DNA of 64,000 nt from Eriocheir sinensis (GCF_024679095.1 NW_026110796.1:1-64000); one strand, 5' to 3'. Counted from the stretch's first letter, positions 34,922-51,042 are shown. Notes: generated from the sequence alone by a model not told the origin. A program made the numbers and translations.

Positions 34922-35119
34922 AGCGGAAACTCTATTAATGATGGTAATTATTAAAGTATGATGCTTATATAGCACAGAATATGTGTGTGTGTGTGAGTAA
35001 GTAAGTAAGTAAGTAAGTAAATATTTATTGCCTTTAAAATATAAGAATATTGTTATATAAACATAACATAAAACATGGCAATGGCACAGCCTGTCAAGCC
35101 GAAGCTTCCCGACAGACAT

Positions 35120-35249
35120 GGAATTATATTATTTTATTTAATGTTTACATTGGCACAAAATTGGTACCTAATATATTATTAACTAACGTATAGAACAATA
35201 AGAATAATTATAATAATATGTTGCTGAGAATAACAATAACAATATCAAT

Positions 35250-35299
<50 letters not shown>

Positions 35300-38200
35300 A
35301 CATTACACTTGTGAAACTAAGTTCATACCACACACTACAATTGATTACTACTTTGACAATTATATAAATAAGTTTTCACAGATTTTTTAAAAATGGATAA
35401 ATTTATATGATTGAGAAGAGTCTTAATATGTAGAGGCAATGAATTCCACATTTGGGGACCTGAGTATAATATACTGTGCTTAAGAGAGAAGTTCTGAACT
35501 GTGGACATATGAGATTGATATCATTACCTCGAATGTTGTATGATGTGTGTACCAGTCTGAAAGGTTGACCTCCACAATACTGTGTAAGGCACTTGTAAAT
35601 GCTTAACAATAAAAAATATTTATGAATATTTGGAAAACTAAGAAAATTTTGTGTATTAATTATATTTCGTGTTGACTCAAACCTACTCATATAAAATATA
35701 CACCTAAAAATTTTATTTTGAGCTACTGATATTTTCTTAATGAAGGACTGCCAAGTACAGGCCCAGACTGATACACAATAGGTGAGATGGGGATAACAAA
35801 GTGTGTAATAAATACTAGTGAGGGATTCAGATGTGAGATTATTGCGGACTCTGTATAACATACCGCACATCCTTGCTAATTTATTTGTGACAAATGAAAT
35901 ATGTTGATTCCAATTCATATTCTCATCTATGTAAACACCCAAAAATTTTGTGAAATTTACTCTGTCTAATGTGTTTCCCTCTATGTTTATAGGAGGAATG
36001 TTATATTGTAATGAACGATTTTGAAAAAATATGTAATTAGTTTTTGCAATAATAATACTAAAATCATTAATTTTAGTCCAATAATTATAATTATCAATTT
36101 ATTTAACTAAATTTATATGAAGATCGTTAATGTTTACATTATTTAATAAAAGATTTGTATCGTCAGCATAAATCGTATATTTGAATTTAGAACTTACATT
36201 AACAATGTCGTTTATATAGATGAGAAAGAGTATCGGTCCTAATATTGACCCCTGCGGTACACCCTTGTTGATTGCCCTAAAAGAAGAATACGTGGCGTTG
36301 CAATATACAGCTTGTGACCTATTGGTTAAATAACTTTCAAATAGTTTTAAGGAATACCTCTAACGCCATAGTGACTTAGCTTACTCAATAAAATTTTGTG
36401 ATTCAATGTATCGAATGCCTTAGATAAATCTAAAAATATTCCAATTAAATAATGTTTCTTTTCTAAATACTGATATACATTAGATATGAACTGTAAAATA
36501 GCTGTTTCTGTGGAACGACCTGCCCTAAACCCATGCTGGTAGTCTGTGAGTAGATTATTGTTTTCAAAAAAATTTACAAGACGGGAAGTAATAACTTTTC
36601 AAAAACCTTGCTAAATGCTGGAAGTATTGAAATAGGTCTATAGTTTTAATATCGGATCTACTGCCTGATTTAAGTAGTGGTACAACTTTGGCTTTTTAAG
36701 TGCATCCGGAAATATTCCAGTTGTTAACATCAGATTCACTATGTGTGTTAATGGAATGGATATATTATTAGCTGTGCGTTTCAAAACAATTGGGGAAATA
36801 TCATCAAATCCGGAGGAAGAAGTTTTAAATGCCGTAATATATTTTTCAATTTCTAAGTTTGTGGCAGGAAATAAATACATAGAAAAATTGGGAGAGTTGT
36901 GTAAATAATTTAAAATTCATTACCTACAGTTTCTGCTGCTTGCTGACTTGCTTTCAAAAAATGTTCATTAAATTTATCTGGAATGTTATAACAAATTGGT
37001 CGTAGCTCAATTTCACTGTTTTTACCATCTGTAGATCTACCTAATAAGTTATTTATTGACTTCCAGTGAGACTTAGGGTTGCCTTGGCTAGCTAATAGTT
37101 GGTCTTGGTGATACTTCTTCTTTGCTTCTTTTAAAAGTGATGTTAGTCTATTTCTGAAAGTCCTATATTGCTCTCGAAAAGTTAAAGGCCATTTATATGC
37201 TAGTTTTTCAAGTCTATGTTTTTCTCTAATGCTCTTCTTTAATGCTGGAGTAATGTGTGGACTGCGATTATTTTGTAACTAACTTTAATTGTTTTCTTAG
37301 TGAAGCAATTATCATAATTTTTTTTGAAATTTTTGTAAAATAGATTCTAGTAGTAGTTAGGACATGTACAGTTGATGAAAACAGACCAATCTGTGTGAAA
37401 GTGCAGCACTAAATGTGTCTAAAGCTTCCTGGGTGAACGTTCTTTTCGTTATGAATGTGGGAGGAGATGGAATATTATTACATTTAAATAAAGATATCAC
37501 TGGAAAATGATCAGTAATATCAGTTTTGATTACATAATTTCCTACGTTGTTCTCAACACATGTGGACCAAATGTGATCTATAAGGGTGGCGGATGTGGCC
37601 GTAACTCGTGTTGGCAGGGTTGTCAGTGGAAACAGGGAATAACTATACATTAAATTCATAAGGTCCTGAATGTTACCGTCATTATTATGTAATAAATTCA
37701 TATTTAAATCTCCAAAAATAAATATTTCACTAGGATTTTTGTCTTTTGCAGTAGTTAAAATTTCATTGAGAACATTAAGAAAATTATTCACATTACCTTG
37801 AGGAGGTCTATATATACATATAAATAAAATATTTTACCATTAAATTTTACTTCCACTGCCACACTCTCAATAAATGTTTCCATTCGACTGAATTCAATTA
37901 CTTTATGACCTGTGTACCTGTTCGAGACGTAAACAGCCACACCCCCACCATACCTGTTCCTGTTATTTGTGAACATTTCATATGCTGTCAGAGAATACAA
38001 TGTAGAAATGCCTGCGTCGAGCCTGGTTTCAGTGAAACCAAGCACGTCATAAATTACATTGTCAGACAGTACAGTGTCTTTGAAATATTGGAAATTGGTG
38101 GATATGGATCTTACATTCAGTGTTAATAAATTAAAATCACTATTGTTACAAAGAGAAGATAGATTATCAAGAAAAATATATTCAGATTTAGGAAAGTTAG

Positions 38201-38370
38201 TGTTTCTAGATCTTATATAAAACTGATTGACATCGATATCATTGTTATAATTGTTATCTTGCACATTTAAGGGATCAAAGCTTTCATAAATTTCTTGCCT
38301 GAATATTTCATCGAAATTAAAAACATCCATCAAATCTTCATCAGAAACATTATTAAAAGGAAACATGTAG
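35120..38370 (-). pseudogene. LINE ORF2 (endonuclease-reverse transcriptase), several breaks
   Basis: The endonuclease lies at about 38145-37600: LLTLNVRSIS, LGFTETRLD, RYGGGVAVYVSN, then FGDLNMNLL near 37700. The RT is spread over frames from about 36900 to 36100. NKGVPQGSILGPILFLIYIND is near 36270-36210 and TIYADDTN near 36175-36150, with the catalytic Asp pair intact. A C-terminal part is at 35942-35403. Stops and shifts near 37800, 37350, 36900 and 36000 break the frame. Confidence 0.8.
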
Positions 38371-38384
38371 TTATCTAGCGTAGT

Positions 38385-38470
38385 AGTAGTAGCAGTAATG
38401 GTAGTAGTAGCAGCAGTGGTAGAAGTAACAACAGTAGCTGAAGTAGTAGTAGTAGTAGTTGTAATAGTAA

Positions 38471-38530
<60 letters not shown>

Positions 38531-38637
38531 TAGCAGTAGTAGTAATAGCAGCAGTAGTAACAGTAGTAGTAATAGCAGCAGTAGTAGTAGTAGTAGTAGC
38601 AATAGTAGTAGTAGTAGTAGTAGCAGTAGTAGTAGTA

Positions 38638-38671
<34 letters not shown>

Positions 38672-38857
38672 CAGTAGTAGTAGCAGTAGTAGTAGCAGTA
38701 GCAGTAGCAGTAGTAGTAATAGCAGTAGTAGTAGCAGTAGTGGTAGTAGCAATGATAGTAGTAAGAGTAATAGCAGTAGCAGTAGTAGTAGTAATAGTAG
38801 TAGTAGTAGTAATAAAAGTAGTAGTAAAAGTAGTAGTAGTAAAAGTAGTAGTAGTAA

Positions 38858-38889
<32 letters not shown>

Positions 38890-38937
38890 ATAGCAGTAAT
38901 GGTAGTAGTAGTAGCAGTAATAGAAGCACCAACAGTA

Positions 38938-38976
<39 letters not shown>

Positions 38977-38977
38977 A
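38385..38977. repeat. (TAG)n/(ACT)n microsatellite, about 590 bp
   Basis: An imperfect trinucleotide array of TAG with CAG, AAG and TGG variants, lying between ORF1 and ORF2 of the minus-strand LINE. Confidence 0.97.
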
Positions 38978-39225
38978 GCGGCAATAGTAGCAATAAGTAA
39001 TATCAAGAGGTAGTAGTAATTGTATTGGTAGTAGTAAATTAATGGTTGAAGAAATATAGTTGAAGTAGAGGTAATGATAGTCCTGAAGTGTTAAGTAAAG
39101 GTCACAGGAGTGACAATTGGTTGCACAATAACAATAAACTATTTTGGGTGACATGAATGAAAACAAGAGTACTGATATCATGCTAGTGAAATCGAAGTTG
39201 AAGAATGTTGAGTGACTTTACTTAT

Positions 39226-40110
39226 CTACTTCTTCCTGCGTTCTCTCAGATTCTTCTGGGTACGTCCACCCATTATGTCCATTCCTCCTCCCATTTGAAC
39301 ACCTGTCTCAGTCGACATCCCGTCAGCACCAGCATGAGGCAGCAACGAGGAGGCACCGCCAGCACCACTAGGCACCTTCGGCAGAGCACCAGTCAGGGAA
39401 GTAGCAGTCTTCGAAGCACTAGTCTGGGAGTCTCCAGTCGCAGCAGAACTTACGCCTCCAGTGGTCCCAGTCCCAGCACTGTGGGCCGCCCCGCCCCCGC
39501 CAGAGCTGCAAGGAGTCGGACCAGCGCCTCGATGTGTCGGGTCAGCTGCGATGGTTGAGAATGATGATTGTTGGCCAGTTTTTTCTTTGATGATCAATCG
39601 CGTGTGACGGAAGTACGCGATTTTACCTTCATCTCTCGCTTTCTTCAGTAGAGGTAGTTGCTTCATCTTGATTTCTTGAGAGGCAGGGCAGAGATCTTCA
39701 CTGATGTAGATGCCGGTTCCTTTGAGTTTCTTTGCATTCCTAATGACTGTTTCTCGGTCGCTGTACTTCTCAAACCGTACAACGACTGGCCGGGGGCGGG
39801 ATGGGTTGACCGGTCCCACCCTGTGAGCACGTTCGAGACTCACAGGGGGAAGCTCTAGATTATCGTTGATCATCTTTGATACTTTGGTGCTTGTGTTCTC
39901 CCATGTTTCACCCGCTTGTTCTTGGAGGCCAGTGATCCGTAGATTATTGCGTCTACTATAGTCCTCGTTGTAGTTGAGTCGCTGTACCGTCTCCGAGACT
40001 TTGGATTCAAGTCCTTCAATAATCACTTGTTTCTCATTTAGCGTTTTCTGAAGCACTTTGATGTTGTTCTTTAAGTCCACAATTTCGGCCTGTGAGAATT
40101 CTAGACTTTT
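39226..40110 (-). CDS. LINE ORF1 protein (coiled coil, RRM-like), 5'-truncated
   Basis: ORF1 proteins of this kind chaperone element RNA. About 290 residues are open: a heptad-rich helix (SLEFSQAEIVDLKNNIKVLQ), then RRNNLRITGLQE and a domain with VVVRFEKYSDRETVIRNAKKLKGTGIYISEDL, typical of LINE ORF1 with an RRM-like fold. A Gly/Ser/Thr/Ala-rich tail ends NLRERRKK. Upstream the frame passes into CA/GTT repeats, so the start is lost. The frame itself is undamaged. Confidence 0.75.
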   Translation of the reverse strand, partial: KSLEFSQAEIVDLKNNIKVLQKTLNEKQVIIEGLESKVSETVQRLNYNEDYSRRNNLRITGLQEQAGETWENTSTKVSKMINDNLELPPVSLERAHRVGPVNPSRPRPVVVRFEKYSDRETVIRNAKKLKGTGIYISEDLCPASQEIKMKQLPLLKKARDEGKIAYFRHTRLIIKEKTGQQSSFSTIAADPTHRGAGPTPCSSGGGGAAHSAGTGTTGGVSSAATGDSQTSASKTATSLTGALPKVPSGAGGASSLLPHAGADGMSTETGVQMGGGMDIMGGRTQKNLRERRKK

Positions 40111-40199
40111 GATCAGATCAGTGTGTGTGTGTATGTATACAACAAGAACAACAACAACAACAACAATAGCAATTACCCTCACTTTGTGCATGCCCCCCA

Positions 40200-40577
40200 C
40201 TTCCGTCACCCCCCGCTGACGGCCCTCTGACCGTCTTACCCCCACTCCCGTCACCCCCCCCGCTGACCACCCTTTCTTCCGTCACCTCCCCCCGCTGACC
40301 GACCTACCCCCGCTCCCGTCACCCCCCCGCTTCCGTACGCTAGCCCGAGAGACGGGGGGGGGGTAGGGCATGTGAAATAGTGAAAGATTATTTTTTTTTG
40401 GGGGGGGGGTATGGGGGGGTAGGGCATGTGAAAAGGTGAAAGACTTGGGGGGGGGGTAGGTGAGGGGGGGGTCCAGATACCCCCTCTTCCGTAACCCCCC
40501 CGCTGACCCCCCCCAACCCCCACTTCCAGTCCCCCCCGCGGATGTTATCCCCACTTCCGTACATTTGTTACTACTGA
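40200..40577 (-). repeat. Candidate Polinton right terminal inverted repeat
   Basis: The reverse complement of the left candidate (12774-13080) with the same block order, ending ACATTTGTTACTACT. It is G/C-homopolymer-rich. The following flank is GACCCTTCC against CGACCT before the left copy, so a short target duplication is possible but not exact. Confidence 0.5.
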
Positions 40578-40767
40578 CCCTTCCCTTTCCGTGGCCAGTT
40601 ATCATCGCTCCATCACTTCGGTAACGCTGTGAGGGGAACGCTTCAACACAACATGCCGCGACACACGCACTTGTGGCTCCATCACATTCCTATTCCACTC
40701 ATCCACCACTCTGCTGATAAACCTTTATGTTTTTGTTGAATCTAAATTTATCCCGCTATCTAAATCC

Positions 40768-40985
40768 TTTATGCAAGAGTTAACCAGCATCTTCACTCTT
40801 TTATCCCTTCCGCTGGTAAACTCTGGAACAGCCTTTCTTCACCTGTATTTCCTCCTGCCTACGACTTGAACTCATTAAAGAGAGTATAAAGACACCTCTC
40901 CTCTGACCTCTCGTTCTGTCTTCTTTTGTTGGAGCAGCGTCTAGCCGGTCTTTTCTGTTCCTTTTTTTTTCTTTTCCCTTGTTGT
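40768..40985 (+). mobile_element. Jockey-like LINE 3' fragment
   Basis: Starts at TTTATGCAAGAGTTAACCAGC and follows the 3' end of the jockey-like element at 58450-58700 (TTCCTCCTGCCTACGACTTGAACTC, then the GGAGCAGCG...CCGGTC segment), with diverged spacing. It is a 5'-truncated copy. Confidence 0.75.
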
Positions 40986-40999
40986 AATAAATGAATAAA

Positions 41000-41733
<734 letters not shown>

Positions 41734-42196
41734 CGTTACACACATCGTTAACTATGAGCTATTTCTAAATAAGTCTCGAACACTGTATACATTTAAACAT
41801 AATGATAGACCACATAACTCTACCCAAGATTCGTTTTCTGAGGACAAAACAACGAGTCTACCCGTCCTACGTTGTGGCAGCGTGGCCGGCCTGTGCGACT
41901 CTGCCAAGTAGAAGCATGAGAAGAACACCGCGCCGGGCAACTCTTACCTCATGTTGGTGAGGTATGAGATATTATAATAGGAAAAATGTTGAGAGAAAGA
42001 GGAAAATGGGAGAAAGGATAGAGTGGAAGAGGAAATTGGAAGCTGAGCGTTAGGAGGAATAAAAGAGAAGAGGAAGAGGAGAGGAGAGAAAGAAGAAAGC
42101 AGCGAGGGATCGGAGAATGAAAGGCGGAGGATGCGACAAGTAAAATGTGATGTACGGGATAAGAAGAAAAGAAAGAGAGGAGAAAAGAAAATGAGG

Positions 42197-42198
<2 letters not shown>

Positions 42199-42279
<81 letters not shown>
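42199..42279. repeat. (GA)n microsatellite
   Basis: About 80 bp of GA dinucleotides in purine-rich surroundings (41990-42300). Confidence 0.97.
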
Positions 42280-42282
<3 letters not shown>

Positions 42283-42407
42283 GGATGGATGGAGGGGAAG
42301 TGAGTGGTGAGAGAAGTGGCAGACAGCAAGCTTGAGGCAGCAACACTGTCGGCCACACCTCAAGTGACTCGCTAAAATGGAAAGACTACAGCGCCTTCCT
42401 TCATTCT

Positions 42408-42600
42408 ATCTCTGCTGTTAGTATCTTACATGCGTCTTCATTAACTCCTATCATTATCTTATAGGTATCTTCATTAACTCCTATCACTATCTTACAGGCG
42501 TCTTCATTAACTCCTATCACTATCTTACAGGTGTCTTCATTAACTCCTATCACTATCTTACAGGTGTCTTCATTCACTATCACAGGTGTATTCATTTAGT
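42408..42600. repeat. Minisatellite, 33-bp unit
   Basis: CTTCATTAACTCCTATCACT plus ATCTTACAGGTGT recurs about five times. The unit is a multiple of three, which keeps a short reading frame open by chance. Confidence 0.93.
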
Positions 42601-42661
42601 ACTTTTACAGCTGTGTCATCACCCAGCCCTAGTTAGGTGTGGGGTGATATTTGGGATGCAA

Positions 42662-42663
<2 letters not shown>

Positions 42664-42732
<69 letters not shown>

Positions 42733-42889
42733 CAATTCCTTCCTTTCTTTTCTTTTTTTTCTTTTTTTCTTTGTCTTATTCACAATCTAGATACTGTTTG
42801 TGAATAAAACTTTAATCAATCTCTCTCTTTCTTCCTTCCCTCCTTCCTTCCTTCCTTCCTTCCTTCCTTTCCTCCCCTCTTTCTTCTTT

Positions 42890-42924
<35 letters not shown>
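42664..42924. repeat. (TG)n, (CTTC)n and (CA)n microsatellites
   Basis: TG run 42664-42731, CCTT run about 42834-42870 and CA run about 42893-42924. Confidence 0.95.
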
Positions 42925-42927
<3 letters not shown>

Positions 42928-43101
42928 ACCCCCCCAACCCCCCATCCCCCAATACACAAATTCCAGCTCCCGGGGACGTGTGGCCAAAAAATGCGAGTTA
43001 TTATTTTCCGGGAGTAATAATAAACGTTTGCCGATGGATTACCGCTGATCTACTTGTGTTTGTGTAAATATTGGAAAGCCATTTATCGCCGGGCCCGACC
43101 A

Positions 43102-43438
<337 letters not shown>

Positions 43439-43663
43439 TTAATTTTCCTCCTCCTTTTTACCTTCCTCTCCCCTTCCTGTGAGCTCTTCCTCCTCCTCCT
43501 CTTCCTCATCTGAACATTGTCTCCCTCCTTTTTTCGTATATATTAGTGCCCTTCTTTCATTCCTCCCTTAATCTCTCGACTTCCTGTTATCTCTTTCCTC
43601 CCTCTCTCTAAGTAGCACTCTTCCAAATTTCACCTCCTCTCTTCCTCCTCCTCCTCCTCCGAA

Positions 43664-46065
43664 ATGATCGGGAGGGTAACAGATTGCTCGAAATGTTAGA
43701 GGACACTTTTCTAATTCAGATTGTTACCAAACTGACAAAGGAAAATAACTTATTAGACCTAGTACTCGTGAGTGATTCCGATCTCACACGTGAATGTCAA
43801 GTCGGCGAAAAACTGGATGGTTGCGACCATCACCTAATTCGCCTAAAGATCAGAACAGACCACGGACTCACCGAAAACACGTCCGAGATTCCAGACGACA
43901 AAAGAGCCAATTTTAATTTCGCTCGTGAGCTGCTAACCCAGACAACTTGGGAGCCCATGAACTTCACTCCTGTGGACGGCGCGTGGAATGGCTTCAAGAA
44001 CAAACTCCTGGAGGTAGAGAGAACAACTGGTCCCATGAAGACAAGGAGAACAAATAATGTCACAAGCCCACCATGGATGACTACCCAAGCTCGACGGGCG
44101 ATTAACTTAAAGGAGAGAAAATACAACTTGCTAAAGGAAAACAGCACTGACGAGGCACGCGAACAGTACCATCAAAGCCTCAGAGCTTGCAGAACTCTCA
44201 ATCGCCAGAGTAAACGCGACTATGAAAAGCAAATTGCACGCGAAGCCAAGTCCAACCCGAACGTATATAAGAACCAAAAAGAAGACAAAAAGCAATATCG
44301 GTCCCCTAAAAGATGAAAGTGACGTACTAACACGGGACAGTAGACAAATGGTCGAAATCCTAAACAGAAACTTCTCGTCTGTGTTCACGGTCGAGAATAC
44401 CCAGTCCGTACCCGAGAGCCCTACCCCACCGGTGGGAATCACTCCCCTAGAAATTGGCACAATCGACGAACGGGATGTGAAAAAGTACCTAGACAAACTC
44501 GAGACAAACAAGTCCACCGGACCCGACGACTTGTCACCCAGCTGCTCAAGGAACTCAAGCAGCAAATCCTCAAGCCACTCACCGCCATCTACAATCTGTC
44601 ACTACAACAAAACAAAGTCCCAGAAGACTGGAAACAAGCGAATGTAACCGATCTACAAAAAGGGAGACAAAAGCGTGGCCCTAAACTACAGACCAATCAG
44701 CTTGACCTCAGTGGCGGGAAAAATCCTCGAGAAGATCATCAGAGACAAACTCGTTAGGTTCCTTGAAGACAGCAACATCATTTCCGATGCTCAGCACGGT
44801 TTCAGGAACAAGCGTTCATTCTTAACCAATTTATTGGACTTCTTCCAAGTTATCTATGAAAACTGGGATAATCATATCCCTAGTGATGTTATATATCTAG
44901 ACTTTCAGAAAGCCTTTGACAAAGTGCCACACGAAAGACTCCTCAAGAAACTTAAGTCGGCGGGATTAGGCGACAATCTGACAGCGTGGATCAAAGACTG
45001 GCTCACTGGAAGAAAACAACTCGGAGAGGCCTCCGAGTGGCTCCCGGTCACAAGTGGAGTGCCACAGGGGTCAGTGCTGGGACCCATACTTTTCATCATA
45101 TATATTAACGACCTAGAACTAGGATTAAAATCCAATCTTTCAAAATTTGCCGACGACACAAAGGTGGGTGGGAAGGCCCTCACGACGGCAGACTGCGAAA
45201 TTATCCAGAGAGACCTGGACCAGATCACTCGGTGGTCAGAAAAATGGCAGATGTCCTTCAACACTACCAAATGTAAAGTAATGCATATCGGATCCGGAAA
45301 CAGCAACCACACATACCACCTGGGTGGCGAACAAGAAGAAAGAGACCTCGGGGTCACCCTCAGCAGTGACTTAAAACAAACAAAACACTGCAAGTCCGCC
45401 TGTAAGAAAGCCAATACAATGCTTGGGCTCATAGCGAGGAACTTCGAATACAAGACGCCGGGAGTTATGTTATCCTTGTTTAATTCGCTGGTAAGGCCCC
45501 ACCTGGAATACGCCGTGCAATTCTGGTCTCCTAATTACAGGAAAGACATTGAATTACTTGAGAGAGTACAGCGCCGCGCCACAAAGATGATACCATCACT
45601 GAGGACGAAGCCCTATGAAGAGCGACTCGAGCGACTCAACCTCTTCACGTTGGAAAAGAGACGACTGCGGGAAGACATGATACAAGTCTTTAAGAACCTG
45701 AACAAGCTCAGCAACGTTGATCACTCCAAACTCTTCACTCTACAAACTAACCTGAGAACAAGAAACAACGGAAAAACAATTCAAGCAAAGCGATGCAATA
45801 CCGACATCGGCAGGAGTTATTTATCGAATAGAGTTGTTCGCCACTGGAACAGCCTTCCTGCAGAAGTGGTTAGCGCAGAGACCATCAACTCCTTCAAGAA
45901 ACGCATTGATCGCCACTTTGCTGCATCGGGAGTGAACTGAACGTTCCCAAGAGTATATATACAAGTGCTTTAATCCTTCCCTGCAAGCGGATTGATTTAA
46001 TCACTGAACGCAGGCAGCCTAGTCATGAGCCAACAGGCTTTCTGCTGCCTGATAGTCCATGTTTC
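43664..46065 (+). mobile_element. CR1-like LINE, second family, 5'-truncated
   Basis: The coding part begins inside the endonuclease right after a (TCC)n tract, and the 3' end reaches another TCC tract near 46055-46075. ORF2 is related to but distinct from the three-copy family (e.g. KFADDTKVGGK near 45145). Confidence 0.85.
43670..45940 (+). pseudogene. LINE ORF2 (reverse transcriptase), three frameshifts
   Basis: The partial endonuclease has ENNLLDLVL and GCDHHLIRL (43740-43850), then a basic linker. Frame changes near 44270-44310, 44537 and 44650 interrupt it. From 44675 the RT is continuous to 45940, with ALNYRPISLTS, DVIYLDFQKAFDKVPH, SGVPQGSVLGP and FADDTK all intact. A C-terminal WNSLPAEVVSAETINSFKKRIDRHF block follows, and the frame ends SGVN at 45940. 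Confidence 0.88.
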
Positions 46066-46974
46066 CTCCTCCTCTTCGCTTTACCGTTATCTTTCTCTTC
46101 CGTTTTTGTTTTCTTTCCTCATTTTTCTCCTTTCTGTAATCTCTTTCCTCTCTCACTACTGTACTCTTAACCTCCTCCTCCTCATCTTCCTATTTATACC
46201 ATTATCTCCTTTCCTCCCTTCTTTCCTTCCCCTCTCTCTTTCCTTTGATCTCTTCCTTCCTCTCTAAGCTCTACTCTCCTCCTCCTCCTCCTCTCCCTTC
46301 TCCATTATCTCCTTTTCCCCTCTTTAAGTATTAGTACCTCTCCTTCCTATCCTCTTCCTCTTAATAAACAACGCTCTCCCTCCCCTTATCATTTATCTTC
46401 CTTTCCTTCCGTCACGTATTAGTAGCTTTCTTTCCTTCCTTCCTTCCTTGCACTTAAGTCTGAGGGCTACTTTCGTCCCCCTCTCCTACCCTCGCTGCAT
46501 CATTGGGTTCTGTCTCTATCCCTCTGTCACCCTGCAAAACTATCTCCGCTGCATCTCTATATATGCAACAACATCCTGCCTACCGCTACCACTATCTGCT
46601 CTGCCTTCCTGTTGCATCATTGTGTCTTGTCTCTATCCCTGTCCCACCCTCTATGCCCTTCATGGCTCCACACACCACCACACACACGTCTATACACAAC
46701 GCCATCCCGCCAGCCACCTCTGCTAACTGATCTGCCGTCTTGCTTAGTACACACACACACACACACACACACCTTCCTGTTGCTCCTGCTCCGTGCTCAC
46801 TCCCTAATGCTGATGTTTGAACCGCTGTTGCTGCTGGGACTCCTATTGCTACCTATCTGTACTAGCACTACTACTTCTATTCCTCCTCCTGTTCTTCTTC
46901 TTCCTCTTTCTCTTCCTTGGGTCCTGTCTCATATTCCTGTCGTCTCCCATAACTATCTCCTTCGCTGCCGCCCT

Positions 46975-47019
<45 letters not shown>

Positions 47020-47377
47020 TAACATATTCAACAACCTCCCGCCAGCTGTCACTCGTCTCGTAGCATCCTCAGGTCCTTTCTCGGCCCCTGTCACCATTCA
47101 CCGCCCGTCCCTTCCTCCTCCTTCCTCCCCCTCCCTGCCTAAGCCACACTCACTTTCCTTAAGCATTCTGGTACGTCTGACTGACCGCTACTAATGACTG
47201 CTACTTATTTCGAAGTACTGCAAGGCTACTACTATGACTACTGTTGCTGCTACCGCTACTATATGTACTACTACTACTACTACTACTACTACTGCTGCTA
47301 CTGCCACTTCTACTACCGGTTGCTACTCCTTATGAAACAATGCATAGCCACTAGTTTTTGTTGATGTATGCTGATTT

Positions 47378-47442
<65 letters not shown>

Positions 47443-47529
47443 TTACTACCACTATAAGACTACATACTTCTGCTGCTACTACTTCTATTGCTAATATTCT
47501 CCTACTTCTTGTTCTTGTTCTTGTTCTTA

Positions 47530-47563
<34 letters not shown>

Positions 47564-47564
47564 G

Positions 47565-47599
<35 letters not shown>

Positions 47600-47810
47600 G
47601 ATACTACTACTACCAGTACGGTACTACTATTACTACTATTACCACCACCACCACCACCACCACCTCCTCTATCATCTCTTTACTTCTACCGCTATTAACC
47701 TGTTGACAGTCTGAAGAAGCACTTAGGCTAAGCTCACAAAAGACGTTTAGTTACTTCTGGCCCCGAGAGAGACGGAACAGTGAAGCTCTTTGCTCACTCA
47801 CCTCGGCGCC
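46066..47810. other. Gene-free pyrimidine and microsatellite DNA
   Basis: C/T-rich DNA to about 46460, CA runs at 46747-46772 and 46977-47018, CTA runs at 47265-47295, 47381-47450 and 47526-47625. No supported gene. Confidence 0.8.
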
Positions 47811-47815
47811 TCGAG

Positions 47816-47818
<3 letters not shown>

Positions 47819-47864
<46 letters not shown>
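47819..47864. repeat. (TG)n microsatellite
   Basis: About 46 bp of TG dinucleotides. Confidence 0.97.
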
Positions 47865-47867
<3 letters not shown>

Positions 47868-48004
47868 TTAACCTGACGCCCAGTGCTGCCAGTAAGGGTG
47901 TGTGTCAAGGGGTCTTTCACTCGCCTTCTCCCTCCCTCTCTTTATCTAGACGCCACGAGATAAAAGCCCGTATTCTTAAACATATCGGCGCCTCACTGCG
48001 CCTG

Positions 48005-48275
48005 CTTGAAAAGCCTCTCGTAGGAGTTGTTGGGCTTTTCATGGACTGTTTTGTGATGTTTGAAAAGCCTTTCGTAGAAGTTGTTGGGCTTTTCATGGAC
48101 TGTTTTGTGATGTTTGAAAAGCCTCTCGTAGAAGTTGTTGGGCTTTTCATGGACTGTTTTGTGATGTTTGAAAAGCCTCTCGTAGAAGTTGTTGGGCTTT
48201 TCATGGACTGTTTTGTGATGTTGAAAAGCCTCTCGTATAAGTTGCTGGGGTTTTCATTTATTGTTTTGTGATCCT
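48005..48275 (+). repeat. 54-bp tandem repeat, about 5 copies
   Basis: Unit GAAAAGCCTCTCGTAGAAGT + TGTTGGGCTTTTCATGGACT + GTTTTGTGATGTTT. The first four units are nearly identical and the last is diverged. The unit is a tandem expansion of the core of the dispersed repeat at 9560, 12570 and 53090, whose downstream part continues here to about 48400. Confidence 0.95.
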
Positions 48276-48635
48276 GGTGATAGTTTACTCGGCTTCTGCA
48301 TCTTGAACGGGAAAAATCACCATGAAAACCCTGTAACTCATTTCTGTGGCCTTGGGAAATGGTCGTAATGGGAGTAGGAAGGAGGGAATAATACGTACAA
48401 TAGGAGTAGGAAGGAATAGGGGAAATAATATGGACCTCTCTCCCTCTTTCTCTCCCCTCTCTAGACGCCGTGAGACAAAGGCAAGCGTGGTTTCTTTGAG
48501 TTCAGTGCTGGCTGTTTTCCGCACTGATATAATAATAATTATTTATAATAGTTGGTGACAGTGTTAGTTATGGCTTGCTCGTAGCTACCTCACTGCTCGG
48601 GAAGACACTAGAGTTAATGCACTTCACTATAGGAG

Positions 48636-51042
<2,407 letters not shown>

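Larger units (their letters stand above)
34983..40110 (-). mobile_element. Non-LTR retrotransposon (ORF1 + ORF2), minus strand
   Basis: Reading right to left: ORF1 (about 40110-39226), a long ACT repeat (38977-38385), ORF2 (about 38350-35150), and a 3' end reading GGCAATAAATATTTACTTACTTAC (34998-35040 on the plus strand) with a (TTAC)n tail. It ends 60-80 bases upstream of the Polinton ATPase start and so inserted in the Polinton right arm. The 5' end runs into CA/GTT-type repeats at 40110-40170, so it is probably truncated. The clade is uncertain; the group is Jockey/I-like. Confidence 0.8.

Noticed and set aside
34922..35119. N-terminal extension of the ATPase frame
   Set aside because: The DNA is the LINE 3' end and TTAC/CA repeats. 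The conserved ATPase begins at the Met at 34921.
38371..39181. Long Leu-, Thr-, Tyr- or Val-rich frames
   Set aside because: They are the six-frame shadows of the TAG/ACT trinucleotide array.
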